From contig JAZGTN010000003.1 of assembly GCA_037783415.1 (NCBI GenBank), positions 3,696,501-3,760,500 on the forward strand: DNA of 64,000 nucleotides, given 5' to 3'. This stretch comes from Leptasterias polaris. Lineage: Eukaryota; Echinodermata; Asteroidea; Forcipulatida; Asteriidae. The translations under genes were made by a program, and so were the position numbers. The notes under the pieces were generated by a model. That model did not search any database and was not told the DNA's origin. It saw nothing but the letters and a program-made list of their open reading frames with translations. Positions 1 to 11,812 of the stretch are shown here, one piece after another. How positions within the stretch are numbered: the first letter of the stretch is position 1; the number at the start of each line of letters is the position of its first letter.

Positions 1-427
1 ATAAAAAAACTTATTCATTGAAATATATTTATAGTGTTGTTGTTATTTATTTTAAATGCCATAAATGTATTTCTTTGTCTTTAAAGTTTATTACGTGCAG
101 TACGAGCCGAACTTGCCAACCTCGTCCCCAGGGTGTGTCAAGCAGTATGAGGTTATTGTAAACATGGTTGGAAATAATAAAGTAAACCATGGGGACGAGG
201 TTGTGACATTGCATGTTTGTATGCAGCTCTCATGTGCATGTATGATATGTACATGTACCTGTATAAAAATGTCGTTTGTGCATGTACTGTGTATTTACAT
301 AGGCTGCGTATTTTGACGGCATGCTACATTGATAGTCAAGTCGCCCCTCGCATGTCGCCCATCGCATGTCGCCCATCGCATGTCGCCCATTCAAAGTCGC
401 CCCGTACTTAAAGTAAAAGGAGTTATC
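1..427. other. 5' flank of transposase gene, no gene seen
   Basis: No convincing coding exon. Positions about 346-395 hold four imperfect copies of a 14-bp tandem repeat built on CATGTCGCCCAT. The left edge of the window may cut the transposon to which the following transposase belongs; I could not identify its terminal inverted repeat here. Confidence 0.5.
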
Positions 428-3400
428 ATGGAGAAATTTCTCCCAACGAAACGTCGTAAATACAGATCATATTATGAGCCACATCGAGAATTTGTCGTAC
501 CGCATTCAACCCAAGTAAAGTGGCGTGTGCAAAAGGAGACATCGGTTCACCATGACGATTCAGAGTCAGACTCAGACGCTGTCCAGATCCAGAAAAGAGC
601 GGTAAATTAAAATCTGTTTTTCCTTTTACCTTAAGGCTTAAGTTTTAGTTTTAGCACCATAAAAATCACCACACAAATTCTAAGAATACGGATTTGATCT
701 CCATTGTATATCTATTCTTATTCTACCTCCAATCATGGAGGTAGATCATTCATGGGTCCAATGAATCCATTCATCACACTCAAGTCAAAACATCATTGAG
801 AAAATATTTTGAAGAAAAAAGACAAAAACTTGCCACAAATTGAGGAAAAACTACCTAACCTCAAATTATATTTTTTCATGGATTTTTTTTTCTTTCTTGT
901 AACTGTATTGTATAGCATTTATTATTATTGTTTTTTGCTTCATACTCGTCATAGTAGTGCCTTGTTTGGAAAAATTGTATCCTGCCACCACCTTTTTACT
1001 CATTTTTACAAAAAGGAAAATCTCATTTGGATAAATTATATTCTATTTTATTTCATATTTATATTGAATGGTGGTGGCAGGATACGGAAATTTTTCACCC
1101 TGTTTTAATAATATTGAATAAAACATAGCATAGCTTAGGGAAACATTTCCACAAATTGAAGAAATCAAAAACTACCTCAAAATTTTTTTTTCACATGGAT
1201 TTATTTTTCTTCTTGTATTAACTGTATTGTATAGCATTTATTATTATTATTGTTTTTTGCTTCATACTCATCATATAATAGTAACCTTGTTTGGAAAAAT
1301 TTCCGTATCCTGCCACCACCTCTTCACAATTTTTTACAAAAAGGAATATCTCATTTGAGTAAATTTAGATAATGTTTTATTTCATAACGAATGAAAAAGT
1401 GGACAGTGGTGGCAGGATACGGAATTTTTTCCAGTATTGTCATTGGCTTTTCAAAATCTTAGAGGGTCATTTGAGGACTTTTCTGAATATTACATTAGGT
1501 GATTTGGCATGGAATTACCTGTTCAGATTTTTAATTACTTTTGTATATCCCACTTTAACAATTATCAGGAGAATAGACATGTGACGTGTATGCCATCTTG
1601 TTCAAATACTGATGTGGAGGCAGGTGACACCGACAGTCAATCTTTGGTTTCTGAACCAAGCATCTCTGGTGATGAAGAAGTTCTACAATTTGGATTCCAT
1701 GAAGAGGTTAGTTGGATGTCAACATAAAGTCTCTTACACCTGTACAAGACTTCAGATTGCCACCTCCATGCCCCCTCCCCCCCCCCCCCCCATTTAGGCC
1801 TTTTTATAATCATCATCCATTCATCACTATGGTTATGTATGCATTACATCTTGTATGCATTACATCTTGTGTTGGTACTTTTGGTGAAAATATTCCAAAC
1901 CAGACAAAAAAATTAATAAAATACACCCAATTCAGGTACCGAGGTGTGACCACTTTCACATTGAACATTGTACAAAATGCACATAACCATATATTTTAAT
2001 TTTCAGTTCTCTGGACAAGAAAACTGTGCAGGTAATGGGAGCGACTCAGAATCCGATCGAATGTCCGAGGATGAAGACGGTTCAGACTTGTCGCATCATG
2101 ATCACGACAGTTCAGACGACTCGGATGATGACCAGGAAGATGTCTTGGGTCTCTTTGGACATGATAGAACCTTGACTGAAAACCTGCTGCCGGGAATTGA
2201 CACAACCAAAGCAGAGGCTATGTTGATGGTAATGACATTTGCGATGAGGCACAACTTGTCCACTGTAGGCATAGTTCACTTGCTACAGCTTGTTAACAAA
2301 ATTATTGGAAGACCTGTTCTTGCTGCCACAAAGCATTTATTTGAGAAGATCTTTCACAATAGAGCTATAAACATTTCTTTTCAGTTTTACTGTACAAACT
2401 GCCTATCTCATGTACATACTTACCATCACGACGAAGCCAACGATACCATTCCCTGTCCGATTTGCGATACCCCATGTAATGTTGGTAAGCTTAATAGAGA
2501 CAATTTTTTTATCACTTCATCTCTTGTATGCCAAATGAAAATTCTTTTGGAAAGGCCTGATATTAATCGACATCTTGAGTATCGCTGGGATCGTCAGAAA
2601 GTGAACGAATCTAATTTGGAAGATATATATGATGGTGCAATTTACAAAGAGCTAAGCAAAGAAGGTAAACCTCTATCTAACAGAAATAACTTCAGCTACA
2701 CTTTTAATAGTGATGGTGTCCCCATTTTTCAGTCTTCTAAATACTCTCTGTGGCCTATATACCTGATGCTAAATGAACTTCCTCCAAAAGTGAGGAGAGA
2801 AAATCTCATACTAGCTGCAATTTGGTGTGGAAAGACAAAACCAAACATGAATGCTTTCCTGCAAAAATTTGTGGAAGAGACACAACAACTAGCAACAGAT
2901 GGTGTTAGATGGAACAGGAATGGTATTGAAGTAGAAAGTAAGTTTTTTGGCCTGTGCTGTTGCGTTGATGCACCAGCAAGAGCTTCAATGCAGAATGTGG
3001 TGCAATTTAATGGGTACTATGGTTGTTCTCTATGTTATCACCCTGGAAAGGCATGCAACGGTGTTGTCAAGTACCCCATTGATGTTGCAGAGTATGGTGA
3101 CAGGACAGAAGATGAAATGTTGGCTGACATGCTTACAGCAGTTGAAGAAAAGCGAAGTGTGAATGGTGTTAAAGGACCAACACCTTTGGCCACTATGCCT
3201 CATTTTCCCATTGTTTGGGGCTTCCCGCCTGATTTCATGCATTGTTGCCTCCTGGGAGTAACTAGACAACTAGCACAATTGTGGTTTGGCTCTTATGGGG
3301 AAGAGTTTTACATTGGCAACCCAACAAAGATGGCTTTAATAGATAAGAGACTGAGTAGAATACAGCCTCCAAGTGTTATCTCTAGAACCCCAAGGCCTAT

Positions 3401-4364
3401 TAGTGAACGAAGTTACTGGAAAGCAAGTGAATGGTACAACTGGCTACTGTTTTTCAGTCTGCCATGTCTTTCGTGTGTTTTACCTACACGATATCTCCAG
3501 CATCTATGTATCTTTGTGCAAGCTATGTCCATTCTCCTTCAGAAGAGCATCAGTTCTGAAGATGGAAATAGGGCAGATTTGTTGATAATGTCATTTGTTG
3601 GTAGGTTCCAGGTGTTGTATGGTGCTCCGTCAATGACATTCAATGTACACTCGTTGACACATTTGGCTAAAAGTGTGCACAAATGGGGGCCTCTGTGGAC
3701 ACATTCATGCTTTCCATTTGAATCATGCAACGGTCAAGTTAAGAAACTGTTGTGCGGTAATAAGGGCATTTTGCTGCAGGCTATGCGCAAGTTCATGTTG
3801 CTTAAGGCCTTTCCAGTTTTCAGTCACATGTACAATGTGTCAGACAGCATAACGTTGTACTGTAACCAAATGTTAGGCATTGAAGAGAGAGCATATGACA
3901 TGGGTGAAGGTGACATAAAACTGTTGGGCACTCAAAGGTATTTGCCACTAACTGAGGAGGAAAGGTTTGCTCTCAACTCTCGTGGTTATGAAGTTAACAT
4001 GAATGTAGATTCCCACATTGGACTTTAAAAAAATGGATGTACATTTCAGACGGTTCACTACACAAGAACAACTGCTCGAAGCAACAAGTATTTTTGTTTA
4101 CAAGATGGTACACCAGGTGAATTGCATCGCGTTATCATACATGGTGGACAGTGTCTCATACTGTACAAGAAATTGTTGTTGCATGATGCAAATGAGTTTA
4201 AAGACCAACAGTCAGGAACATCACTTGATCATATTAAACATTGGACAGGTACTCTGAACTTGTTTGAGGTTGCTCCTGCTAAGCATTTGTCCAGTAACTG
4301 TGTTGTTTTGGAACTAGCCAGACATTCATATGTTTGTTTTTTACCAAACCACTGTGTTTTGTAA
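428..4364 (+). pseudogene. CACTA/EnSpm-type (tnp2-like) transposase, interrupted by one stop
   Basis: Three exons join in phase 0: 428-601, 1569-1706 and 2007-4028 (777 codons). Exon 1 is basic (MEKFLPTKRRKYRSYYEPHR). Exon 2 and the start of exon 3 are acidic and Ser/Asp-rich. The body resembles metazoan relatives of plant tnp2/Transposase_21 proteins: a CXXC pair (FYCTNC...CPICDTPC), then GFPPDFMHCCLLGVTRQLAQLW, then a DUF4218-like FPFESCNGQVKKL segment. A TAA at 4026-4028 ends the frame, but the same frame reopens at once and runs to a stop at 4362-4364, carrying a family-like YTRTTARSN segment. One nonsense change therefore appears to have cut off about 111 residues. Such proteins catalyse cut-and-paste DNA transposition in the nucleus. 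The 777-residue product might still be made; activity is unknown. The superfamily is assigned from remembered similarity. Confidence 0.7.
823..1434 (+). repeat. duplicated ~300-bp unit with hairpin (intron 1 of transposase)
   Basis: Two diverged copies (about 823-1098 and 1140-1434) lie in direct orientation in the first intron of the transposase gene. Each copy contains an inverted repeat whose arms read TATCCTGCCACCACC and GGTGGTGGCAGGATA, at about 978-1096 and about 1296-1430. This looks like a small inverted-repeat element duplicated together with its flank. Confidence 0.65.
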
Positions 4365-4637
4365 AGCAAATGTTAAGTACTTAAGCCGTACTTTGAGAAT
4401 TCAGTTCCCACACATGTTGTCCAAGATAGGTGGGAATGATGCATAAAATCACCTTCCACATCTTCGTGTGAGTTTAATACTGTATCATAGCACTAGCAGA
4501 CACTTGGATTTTCAGTTGCGAAAGCAAGTCTATAAATACTTTGTGTCTGTGTGTCCTACTTGTCGGGCACCTCAACAAAGTGAACAATGGTACCCCTCAA
4601 GTGATGTCTAAGGAAGAGGGACAAAGGCGGTACCCCA
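4365..4637. other. 3' flank of transposase gene
   Basis: No gene, tRNA or clear terminal repeat recognised. It could hold the 3' untranslated and subterminal part of the transposon. Confidence 0.4.
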
Positions 4638-4978
4638 TAAATCACATGCTACTTGGGTGCGATTTGAACCCATCACCCACTGCCCTCCAGTGCAGACTTC
4701 CCACCAGTTAGACCACATAGCAGATGGCAAATTAGAATCCTTTTTTGTTGCGGGTCTCCGCAGTAAATCGTTGTTGTGATAATTTTGCGTACGGTGTAAT
4801 ATTTAAATAAGAGATTGCCATTCCCTTCACAACAATGTTTTACTGCAGTACACACTGCAATAAAGGATTCTAAACTGCCAGCCAACAACATCAAGCTCGG
4901 TGGTCTAGTCTAGCTGCATGGTGGGACGTCTGAGCGGGGTCTCATGGGTTCGAATTCCGCCCACGTAGCATGTGATTG
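4638..4978. repeat. inverted pair of tRNA-like sequences
   Basis: The left end (about 4638-4715), read on the minus strand, and the right end (about 4893-4978), read on the plus strand, both look like degenerate tRNA genes with a GGTTCRAAT-type B box. Their outer edges are inverted copies of one another (ATCACATGCTAC... and ...GTAGCATGTGAT). The 180 bp between them is AT-rich. The acceptor and anticodon stems do not form properly, so these are tRNA-derived repeats and not functional tRNA genes. Confidence 0.55.
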
Positions 4979-6183
4979 TTTCAACACTTGCGCTCAAAAG
5001 CACAGAGTATACAGCGTTTAATACCTATTATAACTATAATTATTATAATATTACGTTGGCAATTGGCAATCCCTTATATAAATAAAATTCAGCCTGTTCA
5101 GCATATTGATTTTAATATGCTTCTTCAGTTTATCCTATGCCTTGTTTTAAGTGTTTTTAGAACGTCTTTCCAAGTTTTAACTATGTGACAACATGTATTT
5201 AATTAGTGGAGTCAAAGGCAAAGTGTCTCCATAACATCCATACCATACAGGGAGTAGTGTAGAGATGCTAATTTCACAATTTGTTTTAAAGCAGCCTGAT
5301 ATAAGACATTGTAACAGGATAAGAAGCAGACTAGAGGGTATGTGAGTTATTTTATGACTGATGTAAACAGTACATGTATGTGTTCTTTCTTTCAAAAAAC
5401 TACATGTACACTTATACCTACAGGTAAATATATTCCATCTGTGTTTTAAGATGGAGGATGTCAATATAATGCTCAAAGAAATTAGTGGAACATACTTTGG
5501 AGATCGTTTTGTGCAACAGAGTTGGAGGGGATTAAATCTTAAGAGCATTCATTTGCTATTCACTTTATAAAGAAAACATTTTAATGTTCAAGACTAATCT
5601 GGTAATATTTCTGTTACAATAAACACGTTTTCCATGATTTTTTAAGCCATGTATTCCAATCATTTTCAGCATTTGTTTCCACACTGTCCTTTGAGATCAC
5701 TACATTCCATGCATGAGAAGAAATAAATGTAAATGTAGGCAAACAAGTTTTAGTGCGTTTGTGGCAGTGCTTTTAAGAGTTTGGTGAGTTTGAATTTTAT
5801 ACTGAACAAAAATATAACTGTACAATGTGAAGCTTTGAAAATTGTAATTGCCTTATTGTTCATGTCATGAAATAAATCTTTTGGGTTAACTAACTCTAAA
5901 GATAACCGCTCATTTGCAAGGACGTACACTAATCTTGCCATACAACTCGAGAGAAAAAACAAACTGGTACGAATGTACAAAATATTGGTTCATGAAGTGA
6001 CACTCTTGTCATGTGTCACCAATGTGTTACATTGTGCATTTATATTTTTGTTCAGTATAATGTTTACTTTTAATTTGGGGATAGGAATTTAATAGTGGAT
6101 TTATTTTTATTTTTATAAACATCAATGAATCGGGTGTTCACATCTAGATGAGCAACTCTAGGAAACAAAAACAAAGAAAAAAA
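4979..6183. other. AT-rich intergenic DNA
   Basis: Only short chance frames occur on either strand. I see no gene, tRNA or strong repeat. Confidence 0.4.
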
Positions 6184-7047
6184 GGTTCCAACTGGTAACT
6201 GTTTCCTTCAACTGGTCCCTGTTCATGAGAATAACCAGTTGGTAACTGGTTCCATCAACTGGTTTCAACTGGTCCCTGTTTTTGAGAAAAACCAGTTGGT
6301 AACTGGTTCCTTTAACTAGTTTCAACTGGTCCCTGTTAAGAATTTCCAACTGGTAACTGTTTCCTTCAACTGGTTTCAACTGGTCCCTGTTCATGAGAAT
6401 AACCAGTTGGTAACTGGTTCCTTCAACTGTTTTCAACTGGTCCCTGTTCTTGAGAAAAACCAGTTGGTAACTGGTTCCTTTAACTAGTTTCAACTGGTCC
6501 CTGTTAAGAATTTCCAACTGGTAACTGTTTCCTTCAACTGGTTTCAACTGGTCCCTGTTCATGAGAATAACCAGTTGGTAACTGGTTCCTTCAACTGTTT
6601 TCAACTGGTCCCTGTTCTTGAGAAAAACCAGTTGGTAACTGGTTCCTTTAACTAGTTTCAACTGGTCCCTGTTAAGAATTTCCAACTGGTAACTGTTTCC
6701 TTCAACTGGTTTCAACTGGTCCCTGTTGGTACTGTAGGAATTTCCAATTGATAACTGTTTCCTGTTGGCACAACAAGAATTACCAGTTGGTAACTGGTTC
6801 CTTCAACTGGTTCCTGTTGACACAAAAGAATTACCAGTTGGTAACTGGTTCCTTCAACTGGTTTGAACTGGTTCTGTTGACACAACAATAATTACCAGTT
6901 GCCAACTACTTCCTTCAACTGGTTTCAACAGGTTATTTTGCAACCAGTTGAGCTACCAGTTGAATCCAACAGGTACCAGTTGGACACCAGTTAATTCCAG
7001 TTTAAAACAGTTGAAACCAGTTGAAAGTTTAACTGGTTTCAACTGGA
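6184..7047. repeat. AACTGGTT satellite with 168-bp higher-order unit
   Basis: The array is built from AACCAGTT/AACTGGTT words. The core ACCAGTTGGTAACTGGT is a 7-bp inverted repeat around GGT. Between 6184 and 6722, three basic units of about 56 bp form a 168-bp higher-order unit; the landmark TTCCTTCAAC recurs at 6361, 6529 and 6697. The first copy lacks about 10 bp. From 6723 to 7047 the array continues as more diverged, non-periodic copies. The long minus-strand open frame through it (6158-6715) exists because 168 is a multiple of three and the unit has no stop in that frame. Confidence 0.9.
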
Positions 7048-8608
7048 ATTTTCACCTGGGAGTAAAACCAATTCAACAATATAACGAAGAAAACCCGGAT
7101 AAACTTGACCTCAGCTTCCGGTTATTGCAAAAAATTAGAATTTTGTGCTCGCCTCCGATCATAAAACTTATGTAAACGCTTGTTTTGGATGCGCGATTAT
7201 AATCGCCAGATGCTGTAATTGCAAAGCGAACCCTTTTCATTGCAGTCTATGTTTGTTGAGGCGTCAGCATCCTCTTTAAACTGCGTCACGGGTCAATTTT
7301 AAACCCGTTTGACCATCATGAATCCGCACAAGGGGTCTCTAAACAGTTAACATAAAAAAGCATCCTTGTCCCAGAGTTTTAATTTTTTTCCAATAATAAT
7401 TAACGCACTTTTGTGTATCTTTTTCAAAAGCTAAAACTAATTTCATAAAACTGTAGGCCCCCTAATGAGTTATTTTTGTTGTTCAGATTTTGTCATGAGA
7501 TATAATTTAAAACAAAGATTTGATTTCAGAAATAAAAGTGTTCAAGTTCGTTTGACGTGTTTTCTCGTTCGGATACGTGCGAGACTTGCACAGTCTATAA
7601 CCACCAATTAGTGGACCAATGATTAGCCAGCTCCAAAAACTGGTGTGCCCACAGTCTTCAATATGTTGGGCTTTGAAATTAGTTTTTACTGATAATGAAA
7701 GGTACAAACTCTTTTAAAGAGGTATGGTTGACTCAACTGCATGCAACTGTGGCGTGTTTATGGATGAGATGGAAAATGGCGTCTGTAAAACTGTGCTTAA
7801 TTAAATTAACCACTAATTAGTGACCGAAGTTAGTCAGCTCAAAAATGTGGTATGCCAAGTTCTTATATATCACTCTATGGTTCCAACCGATATAGCGGCC
7901 ATGTTGTCCGAAAATGAACTTCACGCGCCTTCGCCAAACTGCAATCGGCGTTCCCACATGCCATCCAACGTAACGTGTTGCATGCCACACACGCACGCGG
8001 TTATTACAATGGGGGAGCATGCGTTTTCTTTTCTTCTTCTGTTTCCCTTTTTTCTCTTTTAGTAGGGGGTAGGCAGGGCTGCATTGGTGAGCAATTTTTT
8101 CAAGAAAAGTTCGTTATACCATAGAGGAAGGAAATACATCCTCCATGGTTATACACATAGCTTTTAAATGATGATGCAATGAGTAAACTTGCGCAGCAAA
8201 CAGCCGTAGAGATAAGTGCACGAACAGCCGTTGAGATCGATCAGGTGCACCTACTCCACTTGTTTACGTTCGTCTATGCCATTTCATGATACTCCAGTGT
8301 GAACAGTCTCTGACCTTTCTCTATAGTTCTGATTATGGCACTTTGATGAAGGTTGACCTCTTCTTCTTCTTCTTCCATTAGAGTGCAGTCCACCATCTGG
8401 TGTATACGTACTGTGGGTCTGTGGTTGTTGTGTGCATGCGAGGGTGTGGATACAGACCTCTAAATCAGGCATAAAATCCAGAATTTGAACTACCTGCACA
8501 TGCTGAACTACCAACCAGGTGAGGAGACACACGTGTGCAATTTGTAATAACTATAATTTAAACTCATGAACTAGACTTAAAAGTTAACGTGTTTGTGACA
8601 ACAAACAC
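7048..8608. other. intergenic DNA, no gene recognised
   Basis: No coding exon or RNA gene could be supported. A small CTTCTT-rich stretch lies near 8360-8380, and an isolated AACTGGT-type patch recurs further right near 8930-8945. Confidence 0.4.
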
Positions 8609-9045
8609 TAGGTGTTCGGGTATCGCTGATGGGGTCAGTGCTAGCTGTGTCAATGCGTGAGCTATTCATTAAGTTGAACTTTGGTGTTATATACTGTTTT
8701 GAGGTGCATAACAAACTACACACTTAAAGTTAAAGTTTAGCAAAAGTTTAAAAAAGCACATGATCAAAAGTCTTGCATTAATTTGACTGTTAACGAGGTT
8801 TGCATGGACGGCTGTTTTAGAGACTAACAAAGCGTATTGTCAAAAGCAGGTTGCGCGAACCTTGAACAGAGACTAGACCACAAGCATGTTTGATGGACTT
8901 TGAACCTTGCGGTTGATTCACTCACCGTTTAACTGGTAACTGGTTTAGATCGCGTATTGTGTGTGTATCCCGTGGTTTGACAGCAGGTCAATAAATACCC
9001 GTAATAAATGGTCAAAATTTCAAATATTTAAAAAAACAAATGTAA

Positions 9046-10298
9046 TGACGTCATCATGTTGTAACTTTAGATTTACGTTGTCATTATCATTGTCTATCTC
9101 TATGCCAAGTTTCAACTCAGTAAAATTTTTGGTTTTTGAGATGCAAGGTTTCAAAAAGTAAAACTTAAAGGCATTTAATACCACGTGACACACGATGACG
9201 TCATCAATCTGAAATACCACACATATGTTGTCTGCATAAAGTTCATTATATGTAAACCAATTTTGAAACAATTGTCATAAACTTCACCGCAGAAATGTAG
9301 TAAAAGTGTATTTTGGTATGTTTATAACCTGCCGCTAGAGGGCGCTTTGAGATGTTTTGACGTCACCGGTCAATTTTTTGTAAACCAGACCCTTGCTGGA
9401 TTATAATATCATTGAAAACAACTTGAAAAAATTGGCCACTTTTAAGCTACAAGGCACTTCCGGTTTCGACCGGAAGTAGAGTTCATGTCATGTCACGCAC
9501 ACTTTGAAAAATGAAGACCTATAATTTAACTCTATATAATCCCGCAAAAAGCAACCGACGGTCTCTTTGCTTGATTTGATATAGATTTTCAAAGATTAAA
9601 ATTTTTAATGTTTAAAAACCTTGTAATTTGACACCTGATGACGTCAGCATGACGTCATAACTACTTAATGGAGGTTTGATCAAGATCCTAATAGGGTCTA
9701 AGAAAGCAGACACTATCAAGATCCTAACATTGATTGTTAACGAGGTTTGCATGGACGACTGTTTAAGAGACTAACAAAGCATAACGCTAAAATCAGGTTG
9801 CGCGAACCTTGAACGGAGACTAGACTACAAGCGTGTTTGATGGACTTTCAACCTTGCGATTGATTCAATGCAGCAGCCGCGGTCACCATTTAGATCGCAT
9901 ATTGTGTGTGTTCTCAGTGCAGTTTATTTTCCCGCGGTTTGACAGCGGGTCAATGTATACCCGATTTCAACCATAAGTGAATTTCAAAAAGGTAACATTT
10001 CTGTGGAAAAGTTTGAGAAGGCTTAAGGACCTACAATCTGATATAAAAATTGTCCGTAGTGGTGTGTAAAAAGTAGGCCCCCCTATGAATATTTCATAAA
10101 TTTTCAACTTCCAGTTTGAACAGGAAGTCGAGGACAATCGGCATAAGACTCTGTGTAGTATTTGCTACATTTTTCAAAACCTCTCCGATGATGTACAGAT
10201 TGTTATAATAGCTTATGCACTTCTTGAGTTATGAATTGTTGAAGTATTAAACTTTGATTTACTGTATTTCAACACCTGATGGCGTCATCATGACGTCA
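9046..10298. promoter_or_regulatory. cluster of six perfect TGACGTCA (CRE-type) palindromes
   Basis: TGACGTCA occurs at 9046, 9196, 9358, 9639, 9650 and 10291, all within the 2-kb element. An E-box palindrome CACGTG is at 9182. Known CREB/ATF-family bZIP proteins bind this octamer. Binding or function here is inference. Confidence 0.5.
9332..9345 (+). promoter_or_regulatory. CTCF-like core motif
   Basis: CCGCTAGAGGGCGC differs from the bilaterian CTCF core (CCASYAGRKGGCRS) at one position. It is a single motif match; occupancy is unknown. Confidence 0.25.
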
Positions 10299-10630
10299 CA
10301 ACTAAATAATGGAGGTTTTATCAAGGTCCTAACATGGTGTAAATTTAAAGTTGATCCGATATGCAAAAGTTAACATTTTTGCTGGGAATTGTTTTTTATG
10401 AAGAATTACACAAAGGCAAACTTTGACCTTCCGGTACGACTGGAAGTAAAGGTCATGTGAATTTGGCGTTAACTTTTCAAATGTTGCCCGTGTCTATCAT
10501 ATGCCTAAATATGAATACTGTATCTGTAATATTCAGAGACATACAGGCATCGGCATGAGGTCACTTTTTGAACTTAGAAGAAAAAACCCGATAACAATGA
10601 GTTGTTCGGGCGGAATGCCCGAACACCTAA

Positions 10631-11391
10631 TTACTTAATAAGTTAATATAGCATACAAAAAGTCGCTTTCTCGAATTTTGAAAGGCTGTCATGGCTGACT
10701 GTGCATGAGATCATCGGTTGAGATGTAAATTTTAAATCAACTGCATGGAATGGTGTAGTTTTTTGGTTGTAAAATCCTAGTCCACTATCTGGGTTAGTTA
10801 TATGTTTGTGTTCATGAGTGTTTGCTGATTCTTTGTAAACATGCATACTGTGCATTGAGTATGCTATTTTATTTTGTTCAGATAGATGGTGGCTCAACTC
10901 GCACACCCACAGACCTCATGGTGGTTTCAATGCTTGTTATAAAGGACCCCTGCCTACAAGCTTTGCTTCTAAAAAGAATCCCTCTGCATTATCACATTTA
11001 TTTTACGTCATTTGTTTTTGAAATCTCGGTGTTTGTTGTGAAACATTTACTTTGCAATTATAAAAAAAATGAAAAATAAGCCCCTCCAAAACAACCTGTC
11101 AATCAAAAGCCCCCTTTCAAACTACAGTTTAATCAGGAGAATCTCCGAGTCAAGGAAAAAGTTAACACTAAGATTCTCCGGATTAAGTGGAGCGTTCACA
11201 CAAGACTTTTCAGGGCTAAAAATTATCTGGATTTTAAAACGGACCCCAAACTGGCTTAATCAGGTAAAATTTAACCTTGCCCAGGACTAGGGTTAACCCA
11301 CCAATCTCGGTAATACTAGTATAGAACTGGGTTAACTTTTCTCTGGTTTAGATATTAGTGTGAAAGGAATCTCTGGATCAGTTTTAATCCG
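10631..11391. other. intergenic DNA left of the nested insertion
   Basis: No gene recognised. About 11190-11391 (GGGCTAAA and GGTTAAC words) resembles sequence at 20054-20140, across the nested insertion. Before the insertions these may have been the two parts of one older repeat. Confidence 0.35.
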
Positions 11392-11530
11392 TGTAGAAGC
11401 AGTGGTGGCACCAGACCTGTTAATCTGGGGGGGCAAGAGGGGGGCAAACTTAAATTTAGGGGGGGGGCAAACAAAAATCTATAATGTAATTTTGTACTGC
11501 AGAAAAGCATTGACTTAACACTTTGACAAA

Positions 11531-11594
11531 CTTACACCATCTGGGACTTACACCATCTGGGACTTACACCATCTGGGACTTACACCATCTGGGA
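11531..11594. repeat. 16-bp tandem repeat, four copies
   Basis: Four consecutive perfect copies of CTTACACCATCTGGGA lie inside the left part of the hAT-like element. They overlap the end of a small minus-strand reading frame. Confidence 0.9.
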
Positions 11595-11775
11595 CATTTA
11601 CGTCAATATTAACTTCAATCCTGGGGTGTTTGTGTTTGGGTTCAGGATTATCATCGCTAGATTCAGAATCAAATCTGTGCCTATCATCATGGGATGGAGG
11701 TTGTTTGCATTTCTTGCAAAACTTTCTAATATCCATTTTAACTAACAGTTTTACCAACGTGTTTAAGCGCAACAA
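11548..11775 (-). pseudogene. possible hAT transposase N-terminal remnant
   Basis: A 75-codon minus-strand frame contains MDIRKFCKKCKQPP, an acidic SESSDDNPE stretch and NVPDGVSP. This is the style of the N-terminus of ZMYM/THAP-type hAT transposases (MDIRxFF...). It lies within the hAT-like element and has no catalytic region. The identification is weak and from memory. The last codons come from the 16-bp tandem repeat. Confidence 0.3.
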
Positions 11776-11812
11776 CTAGCAGTAGGCATAATACAGCACT
11801 CCACGTGAACAT

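Larger units (their letters stand above)
8609..10630. mobile_element. 2-kb noncoding element with 15-bp inverted ends and 3' hairpin
   Basis: The left end TAGGTGTTCGGGTAT (8609-8623) and right end ATGCCCGAACACCTA (10615-10629) are inverted copies matching at 14 of 15 positions. Just inside the right end is an 8-bp GC-rich stem (10604-10611 with 10617-10624), and the sequence then reads CCTAA followed by T. Short inverted ends plus a 3' hairpin and a CTRR-like end recall non-autonomous Helentron elements. An alternative is a TA-flanked element, since TA borders both ends. No coding capacity was seen. Two internal units (8783-8935 and 9731-9915) are direct repeats about 948 bp apart, and a GACGTC-containing block recurs at about 9632 and 10270. 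Confidence 0.55.

Noticed and set aside
6158..6715. Minus-strand open frame of 185 codons with repeated NRDQLK...SYQL motifs
   Set aside because: It is a reading of the 168-bp satellite, whose length is a multiple of three; periodicity, not coding, keeps the frame open.
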